Source: Acinetobacter corruptisaponis (GTDB lineage Bacteria; Pseudomonadota; Gammaproteobacteria; Pseudomonadales; Moraxellaceae). From it: DNA of 64,000 bases. How positions within the stretch are numbered: the stretch's first letter is position 1; the number at the start of each line of letters is the position of its first letter. Made by a program: the position numbers and the translations under genes. Of the stretch, positions 45,090 to 53,956 are shown in pieces. The stretch spans positions 3,653,962 through 3,717,961 of the forward strand of contig NZ_CP125669.1 in NCBI RefSeq assembly GCF_030053775.1. The letters run 5' to 3'. The notes beneath the pieces are model-generated. The model was not told the DNA's origin. It searched no databases and saw only the letters and a list, made by a program, of their open reading frames with translations.

Positions 45090-45475
45090 TTCCCCCTCAT
45101 GGCATTAGCTGTGATGGGGCGACCAATATTTGTGAACTTCCAAATGATCCAGACGGCACAGCATCAAATACTATTAGTGCGGTAATTTTAAATGGTGTGA
45201 GATACCCACTTGATGAAGATACTGGAGATTTTAACTTACCAGAAAATACTATTTTGATTAATTATGATAGGAGGGAAAAGCCTAATGAGGGTGGGGGAAA
45301 TCATTGGGGGTATTATATAGAGGTATTAAACATTTCAGCTATTGATATGCGTGTTGAATTTGATGGATACCAGGATTTAGCGGATGAATATTGGGATGGT
45401 TCACAGAATGAAAACCCTACATTACTGATTGATGATGCGAAAGCAACTTTCTGTTTAACCCCCTCAACTCCATAA
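45080..45475 (+). CDS. C-terminal extension of the tail tube protein reached by -1 frameshift
   Basis: An open frame of about 131 codons in frame -1 relative to the tube gene. It is bounded upstream by a TAA at 45071-45073, so a switch must occur within five codons that contain GGGGG (45080-45084). A tRNA-Gly slipping from GGG 81-83 to 80-82 keeps full pairing. No ATG with a ribosome site is present; a GTG at 45197 has none. The sequence (for example NTILINYDRREKPNEGGGNH, VEFDGYQDLADEYWDGSQ) is not recognised. In other siphophages such added domains decorate a fraction of tail subunits. A homopolymer sequencing error is the main alternative. Confidence 0.6.
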   Translation, partial: GGVIPPHGISCDGATNICELPNDPDGTASNTISAVILNGVRYPLDEDTGDFNLPENTILINYDRREKPNEGGGNHWGYYIEVLNISAIDMRVEFDGYQDLADEYWDGSQNENPTLLIDDAKATFCLTPSTP

Positions 45476-45476
45476 G

Positions 45477-45545
45477 GTCGCAGGGTGATGCGCCTAAACA
45501 GGGGCACTAATATCTAACCGTTATCAACTCATAAAGGTTATACCC
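45477..45545 (+). promoter_or_regulatory. Late motif copy 4 plus hairpin before the tail chaperone
   Basis: GTCGCAGGGTGAT (45477-45489, GGG form), then a short stem TAACC (45515-45519)/GGTTA (45536-45540) whose 3' arm covers the AAAGG ribosome site of the next gene. The motif starts 1 base after the previous stop. Confidence 0.55.
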
Positions 45546-46010
45546 ATGCAAGGCAATACTACAGGTTTGGAAATTCTGGAAGAAATTGAAAAGGCGGTTG
45601 AGACCCGCATCGGCAATTTTACAATTATGCCAGTGCCGATGAGGAACTTTAAACGTTTTACCACGCTTGTTGCGCCGTTATATGAGGATTTAATGGCTGT
45701 GTTTGATGGTCAGGGCGATATTGTAAAAATCATTGAGCAGCATGAACCTGCGTTGGTTGAATTGCTTTCGTTATGTAGTGAGTTCAACCAGGATCATTAT
45801 AATGATGATAAGTTCTATCCTGATGATTTTAGCGCATTGATTTTGGGTTTGGTTGAGGTAAACATGGATTTTTTCGTCCAGAACCTGTTGCCAAAAATCA
45901 CTCAGCAGGGCAACGGCTTAGTGGGCAAACTGAAACAGATGATGGGCAAGATTGGTCAGACTCAATCCAGTGCCTTGTTAGCAACGGACACCACATCGAA
46001 AGTATCTTAA
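45546..46010 (+). CDS. Tail assembly chaperone (G-like)
   Basis: A 154-residue acidic helical protein (LEILEEIEKAVETRIGNFTI, CSEFNQDHYNDDKFYPDDFS, ILGLVEVNMDFFVQNLLPK). Position between tail tube and tape measure and the overlapping -1 ORF at its end identify it as the G part of a G/GT pair. Confidence 0.7.
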   Translation: MQGNTTGLEILEEIEKAVETRIGNFTIMPVPMRNFKRFTTLVAPLYEDLMAVFDGQGDIVKIIEQHEPALVELLSLCSEFNQDHYNDDKFYPDDFSALILGLVEVNMDFFVQNLLPKITQQGNGLVGKLKQMMGKIGQTQSSALLATDTTSKVS

Positions 46011-46153
46011 ATTACACTCTCAAACAGTTTTACTGTGCTGTTTCGGCTTGTGTGAGACGTGAGAAGATCAGGTATAAACAAGATATTGTTGCTTTTAGGA
46101 TCGCACAGTATGAGTCAGATGCTTTTAAAAAGGCCATGCGAGAACTAGATTAG
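46004..46153 (+). CDS. T-like extension of the tail chaperone in the -1 frame
   Basis: After the G-like stop the -1 frame encodes about 49 residues: ILNYTLKQFYCAVSACVRRE, then KIRYKQDIVAFRIAQYESDA and FKKAMRELD. It has no start codon or ribosome site, and the -1 frame is open for over 100 bases upstream of the G stop, so a frameshift product is expected. I did not find a classic X-XXY-YYZ slip site; the true switch point is unknown. Confidence 0.6.
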   Translation: MLNYTLKQFYCAVSACVRREKIRYKQDIVAFRIAQYESDAFKKAMRELD

Positions 46154-46215
46154 TCGCACCCTGACCACAAGCCATATTCCCAATAAATTAGACCTCATTG
46201 ATTGAGGTCTTTTTT
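46152..46215 (+). promoter_or_regulatory. Late motif copy 5 plus terminator hairpin holding the next ribosome site
   Basis: AGTCGCACCCTGAC (46152-46165) overlaps the T-like stop. A stem AGACCTCA-TTGAT-TGAGGTCT (46190-46210) followed by T5 runs straight into ATG 46216. The GAGG in the 3' arm is the only ribosome site for that gene. Confidence 0.75.
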
Positions 46216-47385
46216 ATGCTTTGGACTTATGGATGTGACTGGCAAACGCCAATTGTTGAACGGCTGGAGTGGAAAACTGACGTGATTACCGCATACAACG
46301 GCAGCGAACAACGGATTGCGGTGCGACAGTATCCGCGCCGTAGTGTTGAATTTGCTTTTTTAGTCGATGGTGATCAACAGCGCCGATTGCTTGAGGCAAG
46401 GTTATGGTCCAACGGAGCAAAGTCTTGGGATGTACCTGTGTTTCCCGATACAGTCTACTCCACGCAGGCATCACTGGCAGGGTCAAACACAATCCATGTT
46501 GATACGGCGTATTGTGATTTTGCTGTGGGCAACAAGGTTATGCTTAAGTCAGCGTGTACGGATCATTATTTGCTTGCTGAGATTGCCAATGTATACAGCA
46601 ATGCCATTGTATTAACCACAGCCCTTGCCGATGACTGGGACGTGGAAACCGCAGTTATTCCTGTGCGCCCTGGTTATTTAAATCCTAACCAGCAGATCAC
46701 AAGATTTACGGGTGATGACATTTATGACGTTATCCAGTTTGAATTTGATGACGTAACCACAATACCGCCAGAAGTCCCTGCACTTTACCGCAATTTCCCA
46801 GTCGTGGGAATTGGATCGGATTGGCAGCAGGACTTAACCCTACAGTACCAGCGTAAAATGCAGGTGGTGGATTTTGGCGGCAATATTTACCGTGATGATG
46901 AGACAGGGCAGCCTGCATTAGTTCATAGCCATTACTGGGTACTGGATAGCAGGGAAAAGATTCATCAGTTTAAGCAGTTTCTCTTTGCACGGCGTGGCCG
47001 TTTAACTGTTTGCTGGTTGCCAAGCTTCCTAAATGACTTTCAGATCGTTGGCCCAGTTTCAGCAGGATCATATCAGGTCAATGTTGAATACTCAGGCTAC
47101 CTGCAACTTTACCAATTTAAGAAGAACCGCAGGGACATTCGCATAGAGCTACAGGACGGCACGGTTTTATATCGCCGTATTGTGAACTGTGTTGAAGCCA
47201 GCAGTGAAGTGGAGCAACTCACACTGGATCAGCCAATACCTCAAAATATTGCCGTTGATGACGTGCTAAGGATCAGTTTCATGTCATTGAGCAGGCTTGA
47301 CGCTGATAATGTCGAGCTTGCCTATCATTTTCCTGATTATGTAAATGTAAACGCAATATGGCGGAGTACCAATGATGACCTATGA
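46216..47385 (+). CDS. Distal tail / tail assembly protein
   Basis: About 389 residues from ATG 46216 (MLWTYGCDWQTPIVERLEWK). It has repeated beta segments (RYPRRSVEFAFLVDG-like, LEARLWSNGAKSWDVPVFPD, YWVLDSREKIHQFKQFLFAR). The gene pairs with a DUF2163 gene, as in many siphophages with Mu-like heads, and probably forms part of the distal tail. An earlier in-frame ATT/TTG start near 46198 would lie inside the terminator stem and is rejected. Confidence 0.7.
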   Translation: MLWTYGCDWQTPIVERLEWKTDVITAYNGSEQRIAVRQYPRRSVEFAFLVDGDQQRRLLEARLWSNGAKSWDVPVFPDTVYSTQASLAGSNTIHVDTAYCDFAVGNKVMLKSACTDHYLLAEIANVYSNAIVLTTALADDWDVETAVIPVRPGYLNPNQQITRFTGDDIYDVIQFEFDDVTTIPPEVPALYRNFPVVGIGSDWQQDLTLQYQRKMQVVDFGGNIYRDDETGQPALVHSHYWVLDSREKIHQFKQFLFARRGRLTVCWLPSFLNDFQIVGPVSAGSYQVNVEYSGYLQLYQFKKNRRDIRIELQDGTVLYRRIVNCVEASSEVEQLTLDQPIPQNIAVDDVLRISFMSLSRLDADNVELAYHFPDYVNVNAIWRSTNDDL

Positions 47386-48184
47386 CACAAGAGAAAACAG
47401 CTTGCAATCTGGTGAACCAATAGAGCTTTACCAGTTCACCTATGGGAATAACATTTATCGCTTTACCAGCGCACAGACAGCGGTGTCAGCAGTGGGCCAT
47501 ACGTGGCAACCAGCCTATCTTAAGCGCAGCAGCCTAGACTACAGTGCGGAGAAAAGCCGCAGTAACCTAAAGATTGACACCAACAGGCAGTTTGAGATTG
47601 CTGACCTGTACATGATCATGCCACCGTCAGATGTGGTTTTATTGACTGTATTCCGCCTGCACGCTGGCGATGGTGATTATGCAATTATCTGGTCTGGCCG
47701 TGTGATGGGTGTCGATTTTGCTGGATCAACAGCCACCATGACCTGTGAACCGATCACCACCAGTTTAAAGCGCACTGGTTTACGGCGTTTATACCAGCGC
47801 ACCTGTCCGCATGTGTTGTATGGTAATGCCTGTAAGGTCAACAAGGCCAGCTTTATGCTGACGGCCGCACTGACCACTGTATATGGAACTGCACTGGGCT
47901 GTAGTGCGTTTGGTCTATACCCTAACGGATTCTTTGCTGGCGGTTATATCGAGTTTGAGTATAACGGTGTGGTTGAGCGCCGTTTTATTACAGGGCATAC
48001 AGGCACACAGATCACCATCAATGTGCCGCTCATGGGGCTTGAATCTGGCAGTTCTGTCAGGGTTTATGCTGGGTGCGACCATACTAAACAAACTTGTAGT
48101 GACAAGTTTAATAACCTGCTGAACTATGGCGGCTTCCCATATATTCCACAGAAAAATCCATTTGGGAATAATGGAATCTATTAA
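47372..48184 (+). CDS. DUF2163 / BR0599-family tail protein
   Basis: A 270-residue protein matching the phage BR0599/DUF2163 family: LYQFTYGNNIYRFTSAQ, WSGRVMGVDFAGSTATMTCE, CPHVLYGNACKVNKASF, and a Cys-rich end AGCDHTKQTCSDKFNNLLNY, typical of tail-hub proteins with a metal or disulfide site. It overlaps the previous gene by 14 bases. Confidence 0.8.
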   Translation: MMTYDTRENSLQSGEPIELYQFTYGNNIYRFTSAQTAVSAVGHTWQPAYLKRSSLDYSAEKSRSNLKIDTNRQFEIADLYMIMPPSDVVLLTVFRLHAGDGDYAIIWSGRVMGVDFAGSTATMTCEPITTSLKRTGLRRLYQRTCPHVLYGNACKVNKASFMLTAALTTVYGTALGCSAFGLYPNGFFAGGYIEFEYNGVVERRFITGHTGTQITINVPLMGLESGSSVRVYAGCDHTKQTCSDKFNNLLNYGGFPYIPQKNPFGNNGIY

Positions 48185-48194
48185 CCCTGCATGG

Positions 48195-48266
48195 GTCGCA
48201 CCCTGACGAAACACTATTTTTAAACCAATGTAGACATTATTTTCATTGAGCAAGATCATGTCTACA
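48195..48266 (+). promoter_or_regulatory. Late motif copy 6 plus start-codon hairpin
   Basis: GTCGCACCCTGAC (48195-48207), then TGTAGACAT (48229-48237)/ATGTCTACA (48258-48266), a perfect 9-bp stem with a 20-base loop. The 3' arm begins exactly with the tape-measure ATG. TATTTTT lies 7 bases after the motif. Confidence 0.75.
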
Positions 48267-51200
48267 ACTGGCGTTTCTTTTAAAATTGGTACTGATAACA
48301 CTGAAGCCAAGCAAGCGATAAAAGAGTTTCGTGACGAGTTCAAGGCTTTGCGGAATGAACTTAAAACGGCTGTAACTGATATTAAAATTAAGTTTTTGGC
48401 TGATGCAGCAGGTTTGCACAGTGAAATCTCTACAATTAAAAATCAGATTAAAAGTCAGATCGGGCTAGTCGAAGTTGATGTAAAAGTTAAAGCCGACAAT
48501 GCATCTATTGCCGCAAGCGCCGCACATATTAAAAGCCAGTTACGAACAGCGCTGGGGTCCGTTGATATTGCGCTGAATGTTTCAGCGAATCAAACTGCAC
48601 TCAATGCCGACCTGTTGCTGATCAGAAACCGTGTTAATGCCTATTTTGCAACTGGTGTTGCTGTTCGTATTGTACCTACGTTGACAGCAGCAGATTCAGC
48701 CGCCACTAGGGTGCGACTGCAAGGTTTGGTAAATCATTCATACCAGGCGAAAGTCGGTATTAACTTAGCTTATTTAAATAGTCAGATTGCTTTGGCGCGT
48801 ACGATGCTTGCAAGTCTTGGTTCAGGTTTAAATATCAATATTGATGCGACAGCTAGCAATTTGATTCATGCTCTGAATGAGTTAAAAGCTGAGGTTATCC
48901 GTTTAAGAACGGCCATGTCATCAGGAGGCGGTGGCGGACTTGGCGGTGGTGCAGGGGCTAATGCTGGAGTATTGGCGGGGTTAAGCAAGCAATTGGCGGG
49001 ATTATTTGCAGGATACATTGGTCTGACTGGTGCTGTAGCCGCATTCAACAAAACGATAAGCGCACAGCGTGAATTTGATATTCTCAATGCACAATTGGAA
49101 ACTGCCACTAAATCTACTGAAAATGCCAAGATAGCCTTTGCAGCACTACAGGATTTTGCCAAAAAAACGCCCTATGACTTAAAACAGGCGGTTGATGGCT
49201 TTACTAAACTTGTCAATTTAGGTTTAACCCCATCGGAACGTGCCTTGATGAGCTATGGGAATACCGCAGCATCAATGGGTAAAGACCTTATGCAGTTTAT
49301 TGAAGCTGTTGCTGATGCCTCAACAAGTGAATTTGAGCGCCTAAAAGAGTTCGGCATAAAAGCAAAGCAAGAGGGCGATAAGGTCTCACTGACGTTTCAG
49401 GGTGTGACCAAGACCATTGGCAATAATGCTAAAGAGATTGAAGAATATTTAATAAAAATTGGTGAGAACGAGTTTGCTGGAGCGATGGCAAAGCGTGTCG
49501 ATACGCTTGATGGTGCAATTGCAGGGCTAAAAGACAACTGGAATATGTTGTTTTTAGAAATTAGTAAATCAGGTGTGGGCGATTTAGTAAAAGAAAGTGT
49601 AAAAGAGGCAAGCGATGAGGTAGAGGACTTTACTGATTTATTAAGATCAGGTGCAATACAATCGGCATTAAAAGGAATATCTTCAACATTTTCTATTTTT
49701 AGTGATGGCGCGATTTCGGATTTAAGTGATATTGGCACTTCTTTCTCTGATCTTAGTAAGCACATGATCGAGACATGGAAAAGCACAATTTCCGAACTAA
49801 ACACGATAGGAAACACATGGACTACTGTAAAAGCACTTGCTCAAAAGGCAGGTGTCAATGTTGCAGCAGGGGTTGATATAGTTTCAGACCCTTTTAATAG
49901 ACGTACCACCAATCAACAAAAAGAAGACAACAGAAAAGGGTTATTGTCTGCAATTGATGAGGAGGCCTTAAATAATTGGGATGGTGTAAGCAAAGGTTTT
50001 GATGAGGCAGAAAAAAAACGTAAAGCATATCAAGCAAAGTTGGAGGCTGATCGGAAAAAAGAGCAAGAGGATAGATTGGCCCAGTTCAAGCTTAAACAAG
50101 ATGAATCCACACCAAAATTTGACGATAAAGAGGCCAAGAAAAAAGCGGATAAGGAAAAGAGCCAGTTCGAACAATTATCAAGTGCTAAATACGAGTATGA
50201 GAAAAAATTAATTGATCAGCAACTTAAAGATAATGAGCAGCTATATAAAGATCAGCAGATTAACTTTGTTGATTATACTGATACAAAATCTGATTTAAAC
50301 CAAAAACTTTATAACCTTGAAACAAATTACCTTTCGCAATTGGCTGCAAAGTCAGATCAGCATGAGCGAAGCTTAATTGCGTATAAATTAAAAAATGTAA
50401 ACATTGAAGCAGCAGCAAGACAAAATGCAATGCTGCAAGAATTTAATGAATATATGAAAGATTTAGAGAAACGCAAACAAGCTATATTAGATATTATTGA
50501 TGATAATAATATTGATATTAATGCTGATGATTTGGAAAAATCATTATGGCAGGTAACCAAAACATTTAAGAAAACAAAAGATCAAATTGATGAATTAAGA
50601 AAAGCACTAGGTGAAAAGCTGGCAGTTGATTTTACTCTGCCAAGCGGTGTTGTAGTTAAATTAAGCCATGACTTAATTAATGACTTACAAAAACAAGTTG
50701 ATCAGCAAGAAATTAATGTTAAAGCTAAAATTAAATTAGATAATAAAGCAAATAAAATTCAAAAAGAAGTTGATCAGACTATAGGTGAAAACGATTATTT
50801 CCAAAGATACGGTGATATTCAAGCGAATATGAACCCAATGCGGCGACCACAGATTGAGGAAGAACAGCGAAAAATTAAACTAGCAACGATTGAGCAATTA
50901 AAACAGAAACTCATTGAACTGCAATCACTAGAAAATTCGGGTGTAGAGGGCATTACTGAAAAAGTCCAGAATTTGAATATAGCAATTAAAGATTTAGAAG
51001 CGACAAGTTTGACATCGTTTGAATCTTTCAGAAATGATTTGGCAACAACAGCTATTGAGGCGGCCAAAAGTGGTCTTTCGAACTTCTTTATGGATATGGT
51101 GAGCGGTACAAAATCTGTAAAAGATGGTCTGAAAGATATGGCTCGTTCATTTATTACCGCAATCACTCAAATGGTTACTCAAGCTTTAGCTTCTTACGCC

Positions 51201-51767
51201 GTGATTTCTTTCTTAAATTTTGTGCCTGGTGGAACGGCAGTTTTGGCTGCGATGGATGCATCGGCTAGACTGCAAAAGGGAGTAGCGGTAATACAAACAG
51301 GCACGGCTGTAGCAGAGGGTGTTAAGGCAAAAGAGAATCATGGTGGTGGTGTTTCAGGCATTGATGGTAAAGATAGGGTTTTAAACAGTCTTGCAGACAT
51401 TAAACCCAATGAGGTTTTAACTGTTTTAGAGAAAGGCGAGGAAGTTTTAAGAGAAGATGATCCGCGTCATATCAACAATTTTAATATGAACGATCATCTT
51501 GCAAAGCTCATGCCCCGTTCAGCAAATACGTTTTATGCACTGACGAATCCCGACAGCGACTTTATGCAAACAGTGAATAATATTGATATGAGACCGCAAG
51601 CTACAGCTAATAATAATGGTGGTCAGAGCGTAGTTACAAAAGTGATTAATGTATTCACAGAAGAACAAGCGATGGAGCATTTGGCATCGTCAGCAGGTGA
51701 GCGTGTTCAATTAAATACAATTCAGCGTAATATCGGAGCGATTAAGCAAATGCTGGCAGATGATTAA
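48258..51767 (+). CDS. Tail tape measure protein
   Basis: A 1169-residue protein, the longest in the prophage, which sets tail length. The N-terminus has helical repeats with coiled-coil character (GLHSEISTIKNQIKSQIGLV). The tape measure domain begins near residue 270 (FDILNAQLETATKSTENAKI, LQDFAKKTPYDLKQAVDGFT). A long charged coiled coil and a C-terminal membrane-active segment (ITQMVTQALASYAVISFLNF) follow. A Gly-rich hinge is at about 225. ATG 48258 is chosen; a TTG at 48246 is in frame. Confidence 0.93.
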   Translation: MSTTGVSFKIGTDNTEAKQAIKEFRDEFKALRNELKTAVTDIKIKFLADAAGLHSEISTIKNQIKSQIGLVEVDVKVKADNASIAASAAHIKSQLRTALGSVDIALNVSANQTALNADLLLIRNRVNAYFATGVAVRIVPTLTAADSAATRVRLQGLVNHSYQAKVGINLAYLNSQIALARTMLASLGSGLNINIDATASNLIHALNELKAEVIRLRTAMSSGGGGGLGGGAGANAGVLAGLSKQLAGLFAGYIGLTGAVAAFNKTISAQREFDILNAQLETATKSTENAKIAFAALQDFAKKTPYDLKQAVDGFTKLVNLGLTPSERALMSYGNTAASMGKDLMQFIEAVADASTSEFERLKEFGIKAKQEGDKVSLTFQGVTKTIGNNAKEIEEYLIKIGENEFAGAMAKRVDTLDGAIAGLKDNWNMLFLEISKSGVGDLVKESVKEASDEVEDFTDLLRSGAIQSALKGISSTFSIFSDGAISDLSDIGTSFSDLSKHMIETWKSTISELNTIGNTWTTVKALAQKAGVNVAAGVDIVSDPFNRRTTNQQKEDNRKGLLSAIDEEALNNWDGVSKGFDEAEKKRKAYQAKLEADRKKEQEDRLAQFKLKQDESTPKFDDKEAKKKADKEKSQFEQLSSAKYEYEKKLIDQQLKDNEQLYKDQQINFVDYTDTKSDLNQKLYNLETNYLSQLAAKSDQHERSLIAYKLKNVNIEAAARQNAMLQEFNEYMKDLEKRKQAILDIIDDNNIDINADDLEKSLWQVTKTFKKTKDQIDELRKALGEKLAVDFTLPSGVVVKLSHDLINDLQKQVDQQEINVKAKIKLDNKANKIQKEVDQTIGENDYFQRYGDIQANMNPMRRPQIEEEQRKIKLATIEQLKQKLIELQSLENSGVEGITEKVQNLNIAIKDLEATSLTSFESFRNDLATTAIEAAKSGLSNFFMDMVSGTKSVKDGLKDMARSFITAITQMVTQALASYAVISFLNFVPGGTAVLAAMDASARLQKGVAVIQTGTAVAEGVKAKENHGGGVSGIDGKDRVLNSLADIKPNEVLTVLEKGEEVLREDDPRHINNFNMNDHLAKLMPRSANTFYALTNPDSDFMQTVNNIDMRPQATANNNGGQSVVTKVINVFTEEQAMEHLASSAGERVQLNTIQRNIGAIKQMLADD

Positions 51768-51782
51768 AGTAGATTTTTTAAG

Positions 51783-51817
51783 CGCCCCGATGTATTTTTA
51801 TGTTGGGGCGTTTTATT
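51783..51817 (+). terminator. Terminator after the tape measure gene
   Basis: CGCCCC (51783-51788)/GGGGCG (51805-51810) followed by TTTTATTT. Confidence 0.75.
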
Positions 51818-51830
51818 TACTGGGGATGTA

Positions 51831-52310
51831 ATGGCGTTGATAAACTGTAAAGAATGTGGGGCGCAAGTTAGTACGCAGGCAAAAGCTTGCCCTAGTTGTG
51901 GTATTAAAATTAAGAAAAACATTTCTTTGGGCGCTTTCTTGGTTATTATAATACTCTCAATTCTTGTTTTTCGAGCTTGTTCAGATGACACTCCTGTTAA
52001 AAAAGCTGGAGATGTTATGTCATCACAAGAAGAACCACGTAATAATGAAGAAAAACTAGACGTACAGATATTGGCTAAGCGTTTGATAAAAAATTCTGCC
52101 AAAGACCCTGAATCAGTTGAATTTAGAAATATTACATCAAACTTTACTGAGAAATTTGGTAATGTAGCTTGTGGTGAGTTTAATGCTAAAAATGGATTTG
52201 GCGGCTACAATGGGTTTAAAAGATTCATTGCGAATGATAAAACTCTATTTGTTGATGGTGAAAATAATACGAATATTCCATTTGATAAAATGTGGATAGA
52301 TGCTTGCTAA
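51831..52310 (+). CDS. Zinc-ribbon membrane protein, probable moron
   Basis: A 159-residue protein: an N-terminal zinc ribbon (CKECGAQVSTQAKACPSCG), one membrane helix (LGAFLVIIILSILVFRACSD) and a C-terminal extracytoplasmic domain (SAKDPESVEFRNITSNFTEK) of a kind found in bacterial exported proteins. It is more AT-rich than the tail genes and preceded by a terminator, so it looks like a lysogenic-conversion gene in the late region. Function unknown. Confidence 0.7.
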   Translation: MALINCKECGAQVSTQAKACPSCGIKIKKNISLGAFLVIIILSILVFRACSDDTPVKKAGDVMSSQEEPRNNEEKLDVQILAKRLIKNSAKDPESVEFRNITSNFTEKFGNVACGEFNAKNGFGGYNGFKRFIANDKTLFVDGENNTNIPFDKMWIDAC

Positions 52311-52324
52311 CTAATAAAAAATTA

Positions 52325-53488
52325 TTAAGCTAATAAACCAATTTGTACGCTATCTACTTTTTTAAATAGCTTACAAATAGGCGCTGGGATTTTTGAAAAA
52401 CACTCATTAACACACCCTTTAAAATAAAGTTTTGGTGTGTAATGAAATTCTTTTAAAAGTTTATGAATTTGTTTCTCTAAATCCCATATATAACCAGCTT
52501 CACCTTTAATTTCGTATAAAATTTCATAATCATAAGGGAATTTATTTTTATCTTTATATCTATCAGCAACTCCCGATCTTGCTATGCCAACCTTAAAAAA
52601 TTCCTCTTCATCTTTAAGGCAGCGAATAAGATAAATATGACTCATTCCATCATATTTATTACATATTTTTAGATAATCTTTTCTAATTAATGGTGATAAT
52701 AGGCCACATTTAGGGCAGCCATGACCAGCTAAAAGGTTGCCAATCTTTTGTTTATATTTTCCATGTTCATAACATATAACTTCAATAAAACTATTTTGAT
52801 TGCGATATTGATTTATATCAAAAAATAGCCTATCTCCATGTAAAATATTAAGCCTGTTAAGTAGTTCTACTTTTGGTATTCTGTGGCTTTTAGCTTTATT
52901 CTGGTTGCCACAACTAGGGCATCCAGCCCCTTGTTGATGATTGTTTGCATTTTGATAAAAATAGCCATGTATTTTACAACCTATAATAACTTCTTTATTT
53001 TTTCCTTTATAATCCACTTGATCATATAAGTATTTATCACCATGTACAGAAATAAAACACTCTATTGCATCGGTGTTTTTTTTCTTTTGTGAAAACGCCC
53101 TCTTTAATAATCCACATTTTGGACAACCAATACCACTTAAATGTGTATTAGTTGATTGTTTAAAAACCCCATGTGTTTTACACAATATGTTAAGTTTTTG
53201 TTTATTGTTTTTATATTCTTTAATGTTTGAATATTCATATTTATTATTGTGAATTTTATTAAATTCGATTATTAAATTTTCAAGCTCCCATTTTTGTTTT
53301 TCACTACACTTTGCACAACCTTGTCCACCTAGATGACTATTAGGTGTTTGTTCAAATAACCCATGAGTTTTACAAATAATTTTAATTTTTTGTTTTGATG
53401 AGATATAAAGAGTATCGGAATAATCATATTTATCTCCATGTATTTTTATAGCTTTTTCTACAAAGTCATTTTGAGTTAATGGCTTCAT
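52325..53488 (-). CDS. Homing-type GIY-YIG endonuclease with four zinc-finger repeats
   Basis: A 387-residue AT-rich gene on the strand opposite to the late genes. Four tandem 55-60-residue repeats (about 9-63, 69-127, 139-197, 208-266) each run HGDKY-x-Y ... C-x-HG-F ... GCxxCG. Residues 282-350 form a GIY-YIG-like domain (HIYLIRCLKDEEEFFKVGIA, RSGVADRYKD). This is the layout of free-standing homing nucleases with DUF723-type zinc modules. It probably mobilises itself between phages. A terminator-free gap of 14 bases separates it from the moron. Confidence 0.8.
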   Translation of the reverse strand: MKPLTQNDFVEKAIKIHGDKYDYSDTLYISSKQKIKIICKTHGLFEQTPNSHLGGQGCAKCSEKQKWELENLIIEFNKIHNNKYEYSNIKEYKNNKQKLNILCKTHGVFKQSTNTHLSGIGCPKCGLLKRAFSQKKKNTDAIECFISVHGDKYLYDQVDYKGKNKEVIIGCKIHGYFYQNANNHQQGAGCPSCGNQNKAKSHRIPKVELLNRLNILHGDRLFFDINQYRNQNSFIEVICYEHGKYKQKIGNLLAGHGCPKCGLLSPLIRKDYLKICNKYDGMSHIYLIRCLKDEEEFFKVGIARSGVADRYKDKNKFPYDYEILYEIKGEAGYIWDLEKQIHKLLKEFHYTPKLYFKGCVNECFSKIPAPICKLFKKVDSVQIGLLA

Positions 53489-53509
53489 TTTCTTTCACCA
53501 TCATAGCAA

Positions 53510-53531
53510 GGTAGTATAAAATTATACTACC
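53510..53531. promoter_or_regulatory. Palindrome upstream of the homing endonuclease gene
   Basis: GGTAGTATA (53510-53518)/TATACTACC (53523-53531), a perfect 9-bp inverted repeat with a 4-base loop, 22 bases upstream of the nuclease ATG. It may be an operator or a weak terminator for the 53551 gene. Confidence 0.45.
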
Positions 53532-53550
53532 TTTTGAATTTAATTTTGGG

Positions 53551-53925
53551 TTATTTACTTTTTAGACAAACGATTTGATTTTCTCTGTCTCTTAATTTTA
53601 AAGAGTCACAGCTACTCTGTAGATAAAAGAGGGTGTCAGCCTGTTTAGCTAAAGATTCCAGCAACCAGCCGATATTGCATATCGCATCTTCCGATACCTC
53701 CTCATGGCTATGGGCAAGTAACTCACCGATTGCGCTAATACCATACATTAAAGGAGCACTGGCGTTTTCAGCAGCTCGATTGATTTTTTCCAGCAGCGCT
53801 GTTTCATCTTGATCTAGACATTTACCCTCTGATGCTTTAATGTAAATGCTTACAGGGATTTCGGGTAACAGGTCTTTTAGGTCTAATATTTTGTTGCTTT
53901 GATTTTTAGGTGGTATATTACTCAT
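53551..53925 (-). CDS. Phage protein of unknown function, divergent from a regulator
   Basis: A 124-residue protein (MSNIPPKNQSNKILDLKDLL). Its second half is predicted helical (LMYGISAIGELLAHSHEEVS, CNIGWLLESLAKQADTLFYL), a pattern seen in small phage accessory proteins. Unrecognised. It is divergent from an XRE-type regulator across a 207-base region with several inverted repeats, which suggests regulated expression in the lysogen. Confidence 0.6.
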   Translation of the reverse strand: MSNIPPKNQSNKILDLKDLLPEIPVSIYIKASEGKCLDQDETALLEKINRAAENASAPLMYGISAIGELLAHSHEEVSEDAICNIGWLLESLAKQADTLFYLQSSCDSLKLRDRENQIVCLKSK

Positions 53926-53956
53926 GTCAATTTTCCTTTCCTTTGGAAGTTGATAT

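Noticed and set aside
45099..45185. Short ORF from ATG 45099 after the tail tube stop
   Set aside because: Only 28 codons, in the tube frame, with no recognisable product and no ribosome site; the -1 frame fits better.
45197..45475. Independent gene starting at GTG 45197
   Set aside because: No ribosome site, and the frame is open without a break back to the tail tube slip site, so an extension by frameshift explains it better.
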